Below the pieces are notes generated by a model. The model was not told the origin of the DNA and searched no databases. It worked only from the letters and a program-made list of their open reading frames with translations. Both the position numbers and the translations under genes were made by a program. From Silvimonas terrae (lineage in GTDB: Bacteria; Pseudomonadota; Gammaproteobacteria; Burkholderiales; Chitinibacteraceae), in NCBI RefSeq assembly GCF_014202765.1, contig NZ_JACHHN010000009.1, positions 1 to 64,000 on the forward strand: DNA of 64,000 nt, in the 5' to 3' direction. Position 1 is the first letter of the stretch. The number at the start of each line of letters is the position of its first letter. Shown in pieces: positions 44,311 to 53,654 of the stretch.

Positions 44311-45227
44311 CCAACCGGATGAACCTCCCGCCAATGCCGTGCAATCGCATCCCTGCGGCAAACCCAAACCCGATCATGCTTCTCAAGATGATCCAGAAAC
44401 CGTTGTAACGCCCTCATCCGCCCCGGCCGGCCCAGCAAGCGGCAATGCATGCCTATGCTCAGCATCTTTGGGCAGTCTTCCCCTTCTGCGTACAACACGT
44501 CGAACGCATCACGCAGGTAGGTAAAGAAATCATCGCCCTGCGAAAATCCCTGCGGCAGGGAGAAGCGCATGTCGTTGGTATCCAGCGTATACGGCACGAT
44601 CAAATGCGGCGTTTGCTCACCATTGGTTTTGGTGACGGTCGTCCAGAACGGCAGATCATCCCCGTAATAGTCCGAGTCGTATAAGAAGCCGCCGTAATCT
44701 GCCACCAGCCGCCGGGTATTGGGGCTGTCGCGCCCGGTATACCAGCCCAGCGCGCGATCACCCGTCAGACGCTGGATGATCTCCATGCCGATGCGCATGT
44801 GTTCGCGCTCCTCGGCCTCAGGCATATCCTGGTAGTGAATCCAGCGCCAGCCATGACAGGCGATCTCGTGACCCAGTTCGACCAAGGCCTGGGTCACGTC
44901 CGGATTGCGTTCCAGCGCCATCGACACACCAAACACCGTCAGCGGCAGGCCACGTTTTTCAAATTCGTTGAGGATGCGCCACACGCCGGCGCGGGAGCCG
45001 TATTCGTAGACGGATTCCATGGACAAATGTCGTGCGGCAAAGGCGGGCGGATTGAACAGTTCGCTTAAAAACTGCTCGGAACCCTTGTCCCCATGCAGCA
45101 CGCAGTTCTCGCCGCCCTCTTCGTAATTGAGCACAAACTGCACGGCGATTTTCGCCTTGCCGGGCCAGTTGGCTTGCGGCGGGTTGCGGCCGTAGCCGAT
45201 CAGGTCACGCGGGTACGATTGCGTCAT
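44280..45227 (-). CDS. puuE: Allantoinase PuuE (cofactor-independent, polysaccharide-deacetylase fold)
   Basis: Hydrolyses (S)-allantoin to allantoate. The product is 315 residues, starting MTQSYPRDLIGYG. Family features are NYEEGGENCVLHGD, the SMESVYEYGSRAGVWRI segment, GHEIACHGWRWIHYQDM and WYTGRDSPNTRRLV, which distinguish PuuE from true chitin deacetylases. The last ten or so codons (GGGGPLRCWL) and the TAG stop lie inside a dispersed repeat, so the natural C-terminus seems to have been replaced or extended by the element. It is 17 bases after the racemase gene. Confidence 0.92.
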   Translation of the reverse strand: MTQSYPRDLIGYGRNPPQANWPGKAKIAVQFVLNYEEGGENCVLHGDKGSEQFLSELFNPPAFAARHLSMESVYEYGSRAGVWRILNEFEKRGLPLTVFGVSMALERNPDVTQALVELGHEIACHGWRWIHYQDMPEAEEREHMRIGMEIIQRLTGDRALGWYTGRDSPNTRRLVADYGGFLYDSDYYGDDLPFWTTVTKTNGEQTPHLIVPYTLDTNDMRFSLPQGFSQGDDFFTYLRDAFDVLYAEGEDCPKMLSIGMHCRLLGRPGRMRALQRFLDHLEKHDRVWVCRRDAIARHWREVHPVGGGGPLRCWL

Positions 45228-45244
45228 GAAACAGTCCGGGTGGA

Positions 45245-45976
45245 TCAGCAAGAATAACGGGCAAACTCACCGGTAAAGGGTTTGGCGGGGGGTGCGGCGA
45301 GGTCGCCAAATTTGCTGGTTTGCAGTTTCAGTGTAACCAGTGATTCGGCCAGCGCCACCGCCGCCGCAACACCTTCCACCACCGGCAGGCCAATACGGGC
45401 CGTCAGCCGTGCCGCCAGATCGGCCATACCGCCACACCCCAGCACAATCGCGCCAATATTGTCTTCGTCCCGCGCGCGGATACATTCGGCCTCAATCAAC
45501 CGGTAAGCCGTGTCCGCCTCATGTTCCAGCGCCAGTACGGGAATTTCAGCCGCGCGTACTTTGCGGCAGCGGATGCCCATGCCGTACTCATGCAGCAAGC
45601 GCTCGGCCATGATGCCGGTGCGGCCCAGCGTGGTCACAACCGAGAACCGGGTTGCGATCAGACTGGCGACGTGAAACGCGGCTTCGGCAATGCCGATCAC
45701 CGGTGCAAGCGTGAGTTCGCGTGCAGCGTACAAGCCAGGGTCCCCAAAACAGGCAATCACGTAGGCATTCGTGCCGGCCGCCTCCCCCGCGCGGATTTCC
45801 TCACATACGCCCACCGCCGCCACGGTTTCATCAAAATGGCTTTCAATCGTCAGCGGGCCGCTGGCGGGGTTAACGGCAATGATCTCGGTTCCCGGTCGGG
45901 CGACATTGAGCGCGGCCACGCCCATTTTGTCGGTCATGGCGGTGGAGGTATTGGCGTTGATGATGCGGATGCGCAT
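45245..45976 (-). CDS. Asp/Glu-hydantoin racemase family protein, probable allantoin racemase
   Basis: Protein of 243 residues with the two-cysteine racemase site: ACFGDPGLYAARE around Cys75 and VLGCGGMADLAARL around Cys180, each lying in a family-conserved context. NANTSTAMTDKM at the N-terminus is typical of hydantoin/allantoin racemases (HyuE, HpxA type). Located directly before puuE, it would interconvert allantoin enantiomers so that PuuE can use both. Hydantoin itself as substrate cannot be excluded. Confidence 0.85.
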   Translation of the reverse strand: MRIRIINANTSTAMTDKMGVAALNVARPGTEIIAVNPASGPLTIESHFDETVAAVGVCEEIRAGEAAGTNAYVIACFGDPGLYAARELTLAPVIGIAEAAFHVASLIATRFSVVTTLGRTGIMAERLLHEYGMGIRCRKVRAAEIPVLALEHEADTAYRLIEAECIRARDEDNIGAIVLGCGGMADLAARLTARIGLPVVEGVAAAVALAESLVTLKLQTSKFGDLAAPPAKPFTGEFARYSC

Positions 45977-46007
45977 GGTGCTGTCCTGAAACGGTGATGT
46001 TCAGTGC

Positions 46008-46709
46008 TTATGCAAGACCTGTGCCACGCCGTTTGGCAATGTTGCCCAGAATGGCTTTCAAATCCGGTTCGGCCTCTGCGCTGGCAAAGGAACAACTGCG
46101 TTCTACTTCCAGCAAATGCTGCTCCATCCACTGCACTGCGGCGGCCACGTCGCGCTGGCCGATCAGGTCCAGAATCTGTTCGTGTTCGCTATGGCGGCAA
46201 GAGACGGCGATCGGCGCGCCGTAAGTGGCAATGATCAGCGACGAACGTGTCACCAATTCCCGCAAAAAGTGGGACAACGTGTCGTTATCTGCAATACGGA
46301 TCAGCGCCAGATGAAATTCGCCAGAGAGTCTGATCGCCGCCTGGCGGTCGCCGGCCAGTTGCGCGGCGTCTTCTTTCTCCATGATCTCGCCCAACGCCTT
46401 GATTTGCGCGGCGCGGGCGTGGGCGATCACCTGGGGCAAGGCCGCGCATTCAATCATGCGGCGGGCGGCAAACACCTCACGCGCTTCTTTCACTGAGGGC
46501 TGGGCCACCGACGCGCCCTTGTTGGGGACGATCTCGACCAGACGTTCATGCGCCAGTCGTTGCAACACCTTGCGGATGCCAGTGCGGGAAACCCCAAAGG
46601 TCTCGGCCAGATCATCTTCTGGCAGACGTGTACCGGGTGGGAGTTGCACTTCGAAAATGGCGGTATGCAGGTTCTCGTAAATGGCTTCGTCACGCGTTCT
46701 GCCAGACAT
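46008..46709 (-). CDS. GntR-family (FCD) regulator of the allantoin cluster
   Basis: Protein of 233 residues: winged helix (about 8-75) with PEDDLAETFGVSRTGIRKVL and VEIVPNKGASVAQP, followed by an all-helical FCD effector domain with ARRMIECAALPQ, FHLALIRIADN and the metal-ligand-type HSEHEQILDLI. AAAGG precedes the ATG at 46709. It is divergent from the NCS1 permease; two copies of TTGTATACAA in between are likely operators. It probably represses or activates both arms in response to a ureide. Confidence 0.88.
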   Translation of the reverse strand: MSGRTRDEAIYENLHTAIFEVQLPPGTRLPEDDLAETFGVSRTGIRKVLQRLAHERLVEIVPNKGASVAQPSVKEAREVFAARRMIECAALPQVIAHARAAQIKALGEIMEKEDAAQLAGDRQAAIRLSGEFHLALIRIADNDTLSHFLRELVTRSSLIIATYGAPIAVSCRHSEHEQILDLIGQRDVAAAVQWMEQHLLEVERSCSFASAEAEPDLKAILGNIAKRRGTGLA

Positions 46710-46788
46710 GTTTTTACCTTTGTTGGTGCCAGTTTCTGGTGCGGCCCGCACCAGTTTGAATCATTTTTGTATTCGTTTTTTATAAACA

Positions 46789-46798
46789 TTGTATACAA
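46789..46798. promoter_or_regulatory. GntR-type operator candidate 1 (TTGTATACAA)
   Basis: Perfect 10-bp palindrome in the divergent region, 80 bases upstream of the regulator start. The T-x-G-T-A-T-A-C-x-A pattern is typical of FCD-type GntR sites. Confidence 0.6.
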
Positions 46799-46963
46799 AA
46801 ATTATCCCGTTCGAATAACACCTATCGTAGCACTCCCGCACAACGCACCGCCAATATGCGCGTTATATGACGCATTGATGTCACCCTGGAACGCTTCTTG
46901 CTCAACCACTCCTGCAGACCCGCCTGATTTCGAATGACGCAGTACAAGGGTCGATGCATCTGA

Positions 46964-46973
46964 TTGTATACAA
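46964..46973. promoter_or_regulatory. GntR-type operator candidate 2 (TTGTATACAA)
   Basis: Identical palindrome 175 bases from the first and 64 bases before the NCS1 permease start. One copy near each divergent start fits coordinate control by the adjacent GntR protein. Confidence 0.6.
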
Positions 46974-47036
46974 AATGCGTTGCATGCGGCTGCGGCCTCA
47001 TGCGGCATGGCAATTCAACAGGTCAGGAGTCATTCA

Positions 47037-48476
47037 ATGTCTGAGCAAACGCCAGCCGGCTACAGCAGCCGGCTTTACAACGAAGATCTGGGCCCGCTGA
47101 AAAAGCAGGACTGGAACTGGTACAACATCTTTGCGTTCTGGATGTCTGACGTGCATAGCGTGGGTGGCTATGTCTTTGCCGGCAGTCTGTTTGCGTTGGG
47201 GCTTTCCAGCTGGCAGGTACTGGTGTCCCTGCTGGCAGGTATTTGTCTGGTGAATCTGTTTGCCAACTGGGTCGCCAAACCCAGCCAGCAAGCCGGTGTG
47301 CCCTACCCTGTCATCTGTCGCATGGCGTTCGGGGTGTGGGGTGCCAATATTCCAGCGATCATTCGCGGCCTGATTGCCGTGGCCTGGTACGGCATTCAGA
47401 CGTTCCTGGCCTCCAGCGCGCTGACCATTGTGCTGGTGCGTTTCTTCCCGGCGCTGGAGTCCCTCAGCCATAGCCAGTTTGCCGGGCTCTCTCACCTGGG
47501 TTGGTTGGGCTTCATGACCATGTGGGTGCTGCAAGCCATTGTGTTCTGGAACGGTATGGAGACCATCAAGCGCTTTATCGACTGGGCGGGCCCGGCGGTG
47601 TACATCGTGATGGCCGCCCTGGCGGTGTGGATTGTGATGAAGGCGGGGCCGGGCAAGATCACGCTCAATCTGGGTGAGGTCAAATACCACGGCCTGGCGG
47701 TGATTGGCCCGATGATCACGGCCATTGCGCTGGTGGTGTCGTACTTCTCTGGCCCAATGCTGAATTTTGGCGATTTCTCCCGTTACGGCAAATCCTTCTC
47801 TGAGGTCAAACGCGGCAATTTCTGGGGCCTGCCGATCAACTTCCTGGCGTTTTCCATCGTAACGGTGGTCATCACATCCGGCACCATTCCCGTCTTTGGC
47901 CAGATGATTACCGATCCGATCCAGGTGGTCGCCCGCATCGACAACACCACCGTGGCCGTGCTGGGTGCGTTCACCTTTGTTACCGCCACGATCGGTATCA
48001 ATATCGTCGCCAACTTTGTCTCGCCGGCATTTGATTTCTCTAACTGCAATCCAGGCAAGGTGTCGTTCCGCACTGGCGGCTTTATTGCGGCGATTGGTTC
48101 GGTGTTCATCACCCCGTGGAACCTGTTTAACTCACCTGACGTGATCCACTACACGCTCGACACCCTGGCCGCCTTCATTGGCCCGCTGTTCGGTATCTTG
48201 CTGGCTGACTTTTACCTGGTGCGTGAACAGAAGATTGAGATCGATGATCTGTACAAAGATGGCCCGAGTTCTGCCTACTGGTACGACGGCGGCGTGAACA
48301 AGCGCGCAGTCATGGCATTGGTGCCCTCCGTGGCGGCGGGTTTGCTGATCACCTTTGCCGGGATCAAATCGCTGGCGGACTTCAACTGGTTTATCGGCTG
48401 CGCGCTGGGTGGCGTGGCCTATCTGGCCCTGATGAAAGCGCCGATGCCGGCGCGGGCAGCCCGGCAAGTGGCGTAA
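47037..48476 (+). CDS. NCS1-family permease, probable allantoin transporter
   Basis: Inner-membrane symporter of 479 residues with about twelve helices. NCS1 landmarks are NEDLGPLKKQDWNWYNIFAFWMSD at the start (shown here in part: PLKKQDWNWYNIFAFW), the GVPYPVICRMAFGVWGANIP loop and GDFSRYGKS in helix 6-7. NCS1 members carry uracil, cytosine, allantoin, hydantoins or thiamin. Gene context argues for allantoin or a related ureide. A CAGGAG lies about 9 bases before the ATG. Terminated by a strong hairpin. Confidence 0.9.
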   Translation: MSEQTPAGYSSRLYNEDLGPLKKQDWNWYNIFAFWMSDVHSVGGYVFAGSLFALGLSSWQVLVSLLAGICLVNLFANWVAKPSQQAGVPYPVICRMAFGVWGANIPAIIRGLIAVAWYGIQTFLASSALTIVLVRFFPALESLSHSQFAGLSHLGWLGFMTMWVLQAIVFWNGMETIKRFIDWAGPAVYIVMAALAVWIVMKAGPGKITLNLGEVKYHGLAVIGPMITAIALVVSYFSGPMLNFGDFSRYGKSFSEVKRGNFWGLPINFLAFSIVTVVITSGTIPVFGQMITDPIQVVARIDNTTVAVLGAFTFVTATIGINIVANFVSPAFDFSNCNPGKVSFRTGGFIAAIGSVFITPWNLFNSPDVIHYTLDTLAAFIGPLFGILLADFYLVREQKIEIDDLYKDGPSSAYWYDGGVNKRAVMALVPSVAAGLLITFAGIKSLADFNWFIGCALGGVAYLALMKAPMPARAARQVA

Positions 48477-48490
48477 CACCAGTGCTACAA

Positions 48491-48526
48491 AACAAAAACA
48501 CTCCGGTGCGCCGGGGTGTTTTTGTT
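48491..48526. terminator. Bidirectional terminator after the NCS1 permease
   Basis: AACAAAAACACTCCGG TGCG CCGGGGTGTTTTTGTT, with complementary A- and T-rich flanks between convergent genes. Confidence 0.85.
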
Positions 48527-48545
48527 GGTTGCCGCTCGCAGCCAA

Positions 48546-48956
48546 CTACCGCAATGAGCGCGCCTGCGATGGGTAGCGCTTGATCAGCTCATCAATCAGT
48601 TTTGCTTCGGTGTCTTTGTCGACATCGGCAAATTGCATGCCGATACGGAAACAGCGGGATGCGCTGTCATGAACGGCGTAGGCCACCTTCGCGGGGAAAC
48701 GCAGCACCAGCGGCATGCCCCCCTGAGCGGCCGGAGTTTGAGAGGGCACTTCCAGGAAGACGTCGCCACTCCAGCCTATGGGCAAAGTGTGTTCGCAATG
48801 GAGTGCCACCCCAGAGGGCGCGACATTGACGCTGCGGCCAGCACGCTTTTGCCCCGCGCCGATCACCACAACGCGCCAGCGCGCCGGAATACGCACGCCG
48901 CGTTTCTGGGCGGACTCAAAATCCGGGTCTCTGTTGTAGTTAAGGACAGAATCCAT
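48546..48956 (-). CDS. PilZ-domain protein (probable c-di-GMP receptor)
   Basis: Protein of 136 residues consisting of a single PilZ domain. A basic segment AQKRGVRIPARWRV provides RxxxR-type residues, followed by VNVAPSGVALHC where the canonical D/N-x-S-x-x-G motif is found, and a FRIGMQFADVD strand. PilZ domains bind cyclic di-GMP to control motility, adhesion or exopolysaccharide. The Arg spacing is not the textbook RxxxR, so binding is likely but not certain. The gene stands alone. Confidence 0.8.
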   Translation of the reverse strand: MDSVLNYNRDPDFESAQKRGVRIPARWRVVVIGAGQKRAGRSVNVAPSGVALHCEHTLPIGWSGDVFLEVPSQTPAAQGGMPLVLRFPAKVAYAVHDSASRCFRIGMQFADVDKDTEAKLIDELIKRYPSQARSLR

Positions 48957-49142
48957 CGTCGTTATGTTCTTGTTTTGTGAGGGTCAAACCGGGCGGGGTC
49001 GGGGAGGATTCTAACCGGTTTCATGAAGGTCCCTTCGACTACATGGGCAAGTGTTGGAACTATGTCACGCGACCAGGACAGGGGAATGATTCCTTGCGTA
49101 AAGATGACTGAAATCCACCGCCTCAGTGATGGCCTGGACAGC

Positions 49143-49171
49143 AAAAAGCCCGGCATTTCACCGGGCTTTTT
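49143..49171 (-). terminator. Terminator of metE
   Basis: AAAAAGCCCGG CATTTCA CCGGGCTTTTT, 21 bases downstream of the metE stop on the minus strand. The surrounding stretch 48957-49192 holds no gene. Confidence 0.88.
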
Positions 49172-49192
49172 GACCGATCACCACCCACACAT

Positions 49193-51538
49193 TCAGTGGG
49201 CGCAATCGCAATGACCACTATGCCCGTGCGCGCGATATGGGCTGTTATCCGCCGCCAGTTTGCCTGCGCGCGCCAGTTCTGCACGGGCGCGACGGGTGGC
49301 GTCCAGCATGGTGGCCAGTGCGGCTTCGGTTTCCGGCCAGCCACGGGTTTTCAGGCCGCAGTCCGGGTTGATCCACAAGCGCTCTGCCGGCACCACTTCG
49401 GCCGCTTTGCGGATCAGCCGCAGCATATCGTCCACCGGCGGCACGCGCGGGCTGTGAATGTCGTACACGCCCGGACCAATTTCGTTGGGGTAGGCAAACT
49501 GACCAAACCCAGCCAGCAGTTCCATATCCGAGCGTGAGGTCTCAATGGTGATCACATCGGCATCCAGCGCGGCAATCGCCGGCAAAATATCGTTGAACTC
49601 CGAATAGCACATGTGGGTGTGGATCTGCGTTTCATCCGCCACGCCACTGGCAGAAACCCGAAACGCCTTACCAGCCCAGTCCAGATAGCTCAACCAGTCG
49701 CGCTTTTTCAGCGGCAAACCCTCCCGGAAGGCCGGCTCATCGATCTGGATCACGCGGATACCGGCCTGCTCCAGATCCACCACTTCATCCCGGATGGCCA
49801 AGGCAATCTGCAGCGTGATCTCGCTGCGCGGCAGGTCATTGCGCACAAAGGACCACTGCAAAATCGTCACCGGGCCAGTCAGCATGCCTTTCATGGGTTT
49901 GGCAGTCAGGCTTTGGGCGTACTGGCTCCACTCCACCGTCATGGGCGTCGGGCGCGCGACATCCCCAAACAGGATGGGCGGTTTGACGCAGCGGCTGCCG
50001 TAACTTTGCACCCAGCCATTGCGGGTGAAGGCAAAACCGGACAATTGCTCGCCAAAGTATTCGACCATGTCATTGCGCTCTGGCTCGCCATGCACCAGCA
50101 CATCAATACCAAGGCGTTCCTGTTTCTCGACCACCAGGCGGATTTCGGCCTGCATGGCGGCGCGATATTCAGCTTCTGGCAATACGCCACGCTTGAACGC
50201 GGCGCGGGCGGCGCGGATTTCTGCGGTTTGTGGAAAGCTGCCAATAGTGGTCGTCGGTAGGGGCGGCAACTTGAGCCAGGCTTGCTGTTTGGGCTGACGC
50301 ACCGCAAAGGCCGAGAAGCGCTGGGCGTCGCGCGCTTGCAAGCCGGCCACCCGGGCCTGGACCGCCGGCTGATGAATCCGCGCCGAGCTGCGGCGCGATG
50401 CTTGCGCGGCATCTGACGCCGCCAGCACGGCGCTGATGCGGCTCACGCCCTCCGTCAGGCCGCGCTTGAGATTGGCTACCTCGGCCAGTTTCTGGCGGGC
50501 AAACGCCAGCCACGAGATGAGTTCTGCATCCAGCGCGGTTTCGTGTTCCAGATCCACCGGGCTATGCAACAGGGATGAGCTGGAAGCCACCCATAACCTG
50601 TTGCCCAGTTGCGCGCGGGCATGTTGCAAGGTAGCCAGCGAAGCGGTCAGATCGTTCGCCCAGATATTGCGGCCATCGACCACTCCCAGTGATAGCACTT
50701 TGTCCGCCGGCCATTGCGCCAGGAACGGCTCCAGTTGTTGCGGCGCCCGCACAAGGTCCAGATGTACCCCCGCCACCGGCAAGGTAGCCAGCAGTGCGGC
50801 ATGGTCCGCCACACTTTCAAAATAAGTGCCCAGCAAGAGCTTGAGGCCGGTTTGCGAGAACTCGCGGTAGACCGGCGCAAAACCGTCCAGCCACGCTTGT
50901 GGCAGCTCCAGCGCAAGGATGGGTTCATCGATCTGCACCCATTCCACCCCGCGCGCCGCCAGTTTTTCCAGAATGCGGCGATAGGCCGGCACAATCCGCC
51001 CCAGCAAAGACAATGTGTCCAGGCCCGGCGTCTTGCTCTTGGCCAGATACAAGAAGGTGAGCGGACCAATCAGCACCGGTTTGACCTGGTGACCTTGCGA
51101 GCGCGCTTCATCTACTTCATAGAAGAACCAGTCCACGCCACCGTCAAAGCGGGTTTGGGCATCCAGTTCCGGGACCAGATAGTGGTAGTTGGTATCAAAC
51201 CATTTGGTCATTTCCAGCGCGGGTTGCGCGGCGTTGCCACGGGCCAGTTCAAAGTACTGTTTGAGCGTGAGTTTTTGCGCGTCAAAACCAAAGCGGGGCG
51301 GGATCGCCCCCAACAGCACGGCGGTGTTCAGCATCTGGTCGTACCAGGCAAAATCACCGGCTGCGACAAAATCCAGGCCGGCTTCATGCTGCCAGGCCCA
51401 ATGCGTGCGGCGCAGGTCCGCGCCGGTTTTGGTCAGCGCCGCCTCGTCGATGTCGCCGCGCCAGAATTTTTCTTGCGCAAACTTCAGTTCGCGCTGTGCA
51501 CCAATGCGCGGAAAACCCAAAACATGAGCCTTGGTCAT
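49193..51538 (-). CDS. metE: Cobalamin-independent methionine synthase MetE
   Basis: Transfers a methyl group from methyltetrahydrofolate to homocysteine without vitamin B12. The 781-residue protein has both halves of the family: N-terminal [19 protein letters not shown], and the catalytic C-terminal half with [12 protein letters not shown], zinc ligands in [11 protein letters not shown] and [13 protein letters not shown], and EPAFREGLP. The ATG at 51538 is preceded by GGAG. The C-terminus ends in a His/Cys-rich stretch ([11 protein letters not shown]) that could bind metal. Divergent from metR, its likely activator; no cobalamin riboswitch is visible. Confidence 0.97.
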   Translation of the reverse strand: MTKAHVLGFPRIGAQRELKFAQEKFWRGDIDEAALTKTGADLRRTHWAWQHEAGLDFVAAGDFAWYDQMLNTAVLLGAIPPRFGFDAQKLTLKQYFELARGNAAQPALEMTKWFDTNYHYLVPELDAQTRFDGGVDWFFYEVDEARSQGHQVKPVLIGPLTFLYLAKSKTPGLDTLSLLGRIVPAYRRILEKLAARGVEWVQIDEPILALELPQAWLDGFAPVYREFSQTGLKLLLGTYFESVADHAALLATLPVAGVHLDLVRAPQQLEPFLAQWPADKVLSLGVVDGRNIWANDLTASLATLQHARAQLGNRLWVASSSSLLHSPVDLEHETALDAELISWLAFARQKLAEVANLKRGLTEGVSRISAVLAASDAAQASRRSSARIHQPAVQARVAGLQARDAQRFSAFAVRQPKQQAWLKLPPLPTTTIGSFPQTAEIRAARAAFKRGVLPEAEYRAAMQAEIRLVVEKQERLGIDVLVHGEPERNDMVEYFGEQLSGFAFTRNGWVQSYGSRCVKPPILFGDVARPTPMTVEWSQYAQSLTAKPMKGMLTGPVTILQWSFVRNDLPRSEITLQIALAIRDEVVDLEQAGIRVIQIDEPAFREGLPLKKRDWLSYLDWAGKAFRVSASGVADETQIHTHMCYSEFNDILPAIAALDADVITIETSRSDMELLAGFGQFAYPNEIGPGVYDIHSPRVPPVDDMLRLIRKAAEVVPAERLWINPDCGLKTRGWPETEAALATMLDATRRARAELARAGKLAADNSPYRAHGHSGHCDCAH

Positions 51539-51591
51539 GATTTTCTCCATATCCATGAATTTGACTTGTCATCATGAACGTCGGCCCGTTA

Positions 51592-51604
51592 TGATTCAAA
51601 TTCA
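51592..51604. promoter_or_regulatory. MetR box candidate between metE and metR
   Basis: TGATTCAAATTCA matches the MetR consensus TGAA-N5-TTCA with one mismatch. The neighbouring TTCA at 51611-51614 and TGAA at 51556-51559 add half-sites. Placement between divergent metE and metR is as in other proteobacteria. Confidence 0.5.
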
Positions 51605-51634
51605 AAATATTCACCAATGACATGAGAGCTGATC

Positions 51635-52555
51635 ATGCAATCGCTGCTGGAGCTGCGCCATCTGAAAACACTGGCGGCTATCCATGACCATAAAAGCATT
51701 ACGCGCGCGGCAGAGCGGCTGCATCTGACGCAATCGGCCATCTCGCACCAGTTGCGCCTGCTGGAAGATCACTACGGCGTGCCGCTGTTGAATCGCAAGG
51801 GCAGCACCCTGGCGTTTACCCCGGCCGGCGAAAAACTGCTATTGCTGGCCCAGACCGTGATGCCCCAGGTGAACGCGGCCGAACGGGATATTGCCAAACT
51901 GCGTGAGGGCGAAGCCGGCCAGTTACGCATTGCCGTGGAATGCCACACCTGCTTTGACTGGTTGATGCCGGCGATGGATATCTTCCGGGAGCGCTGGCCA
52001 GAAGTAGAGCTCGATATCGTTTCTGGCTTTCATGCCGATCCGGTCGGACTGATTTTTGAAGACCGTGCCGACCTGGCGATTGTGTCGGAGCTGGAGCCCG
52101 AGTCACGCGTGGTGCATCACCCGCTGTTTGTCAGCGAAATGATCGGCCTGGTCGCGCGTGATCACCCACTGGCCGCCAAAGACTGGCTGGACGCCACCGA
52201 CTTCGCCAGCGAGACGCTGATCACCTACCCCGTACCGGACGACATGCTTGATTTGATCCGCAAAGTCCTGCGCCCGGCGGGGATCAACCCGCCGCGCCGC
52301 ACCACCGAACTGACCGTGGCCATCTTGCAACTGGTGGCCAGCCGACGCGGCATTGCTGCACTGCCGCATTGGAGTGTGCAAACTTATCTGGAGCGCGGCT
52401 ACGTGGTTGCCAAGCCGATCACAGAACACGGTTTGACCAGCGAGCTTTACGCGGCTGTGGCGGCAGAACGCGCGCAAGTGGCGTATTTGCAGGAGTTTGT
52501 CAGCATTGTGCGCACGGTCAGCGCCAAAGAATTACCCGGCGTTACGCTGTTGTAG
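51635..52555 (+). CDS. metR: LysR-family regulator MetR
   Basis: Protein of 306 residues that activates metE and other methionine genes with homocysteine as co-inducer. The N-terminal helix-turn-helix (LAAIHDHKSITRAAERLHL, TQSAISHQLRLLEDH) and the MetR-specific AVECHTCFDWLMPAMDIFRE region near residue 105 identify it. It is divergent from metE with 96 bases between the starts. Confidence 0.94.
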   Translation: MQSLLELRHLKTLAAIHDHKSITRAAERLHLTQSAISHQLRLLEDHYGVPLLNRKGSTLAFTPAGEKLLLLAQTVMPQVNAAERDIAKLREGEAGQLRIAVECHTCFDWLMPAMDIFRERWPEVELDIVSGFHADPVGLIFEDRADLAIVSELEPESRVVHHPLFVSEMIGLVARDHPLAAKDWLDATDFASETLITYPVPDDMLDLIRKVLRPAGINPPRRTTELTVAILQLVASRRGIAALPHWSVQTYLERGYVVAKPITEHGLTSELYAAVAAERAQVAYLQEFVSIVRTVSAKELPGVTLL

Positions 52556-52729
52556 GAATAAACCTCCCCCCAAAAAGTCAGATGTTCTCTACCCAGGCGG
52601 GTGTTGCATCCACTAAAAATGAAGTGTCATCCCGCACTGCGGGAAAACCGTTGATTGCATGAAAGCTGTGCAAATCGCCCACCGAAGGCCTGTTGTACAC
52701 GATGCAGCCGGCCCGTCTGGAGAAGGCTC

Positions 52730-53557
52730 ATGACACTACCCGCTGCCGAACCCTTGTCCTGGGATTTCCGGGACATTGACCTGACCCGCATTGACCCGGA
52801 TCGCATCCAGCACAACGAAACGTTGTTCTATCTGCTGATCGCCTCTTCTTTCATTGAAAGCGGGGCCGATCTGTATACCCACAATCTGGTGGCGTTCTTT
52901 GCCGATGACCCGGAGGTCTCGGTCTGGCTGCAAAGCCGCTGGGAACAAGAAGAAATGCAACACGGCCAGGTGCTGCGCGCATATGTACAGCATGTCTGGC
53001 CGGATTTTCCGTGGCAGGCGGCGTTTGATGATTTCTTTGCAGAGTACGCCACGCTGTGCGTGGCCGAAGAACTGGAGCCCACGCGCGCCCAGGAACTGGC
53101 GGCGCGTTGCGTGGTAGAAACCGGGACATCCAGCCTGTACCGCGCCATCATGAGTTGCACCGACGAACCCGTACTGCGGCAGATCACCGACCATATCCGG
53201 CGGGACGAAGTGACCCACTACAAACACTTCTATCACTATTTTTTGCGCTACCGCGAAACCGAACACCTGACCCGCCGCAAGACCCTGGGCACGCTCTATC
53301 GCCGGTTGCTGGAACTCCGCAACAGCGATGCCGAGATTGCCTTGCGCCATGCGTTCAACCACCACAATCCCACCGCCCCGGCCACGTATCGCCGGCAGAT
53401 CAACCGCGCGGTGAGCGGCCTGATCCGGCGCAATTTGCCGGTGGAGATGACCATCAAGATGTTGCTCAAACCGTTGCTATTAACGCCCAAAGTGCAGAAG
53501 GCACTCCAGTTGCCTTTGCTGGGCGTAACGCAGGTGTTTTTGCGTATGCCCATCTGA
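52730..53557 (+). CDS. Diiron ferritin-like protein
   Basis: Protein of 275 residues with a complete four-helix diiron ligand set: Glu43 (SFIESGADLY), Glu75 and His78 (EEMQHG), Glu130 (VVETGTSSLYRAIM), Glu160 and His163 (RDEVTHYKHF). This matches ferritin-like carboxylate oxidases, such as acyl-ACP desaturases and related oxygenases. The C-terminal 100 residues are basic and helical. A GGAGAAGG lies before the ATG at 52730; upstream in-frame sequence is not protein-like. No ferredoxin or reductase gene is adjacent, so the substrate is open. A CCCGCA C TGCGGG palindrome at 52631-52643 may be regulatory. Confidence 0.72.
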   Translation: MTLPAAEPLSWDFRDIDLTRIDPDRIQHNETLFYLLIASSFIESGADLYTHNLVAFFADDPEVSVWLQSRWEQEEMQHGQVLRAYVQHVWPDFPWQAAFDDFFAEYATLCVAEELEPTRAQELAARCVVETGTSSLYRAIMSCTDEPVLRQITDHIRRDEVTHYKHFYHYFLRYRETEHLTRRKTLGTLYRRLLELRNSDAEIALRHAFNHHNPTAPATYRRQINRAVSGLIRRNLPVEMTIKMLLKPLLLTPKVQKALQLPLLGVTQVFLRMPI

Positions 53558-53590
53558 TAACGCATTGACATGAACAGACCTGCCCCCGGC

Positions 53591-53630
53591 AAACCAAACG
53601 GGCGCCCCTGCTGGAGCGCCCGTTTGGTTT
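53591..53630. terminator. Bidirectional terminator with a perfect 15-bp stem
   Basis: AAACCAAACGGGCGC (53591-53605) pairs exactly with GCGCCCGTTTGGTTT (53616-53630) around a 10-base loop, between the convergent diiron and DUF748 genes. Confidence 0.8.
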
Positions 53631-53654
53631 GGAATAACCCGGTTCAGACCCAAG

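Noticed and set aside
49023-49190. Small plus-strand ORF in the metE downstream region
   Set aside because: It runs through the metE terminator hairpin and has no family resemblance.
49613-51577. Plus-strand open frames opposite metE
   Set aside because: metE is unambiguous on the minus strand; these are antisense shadows.
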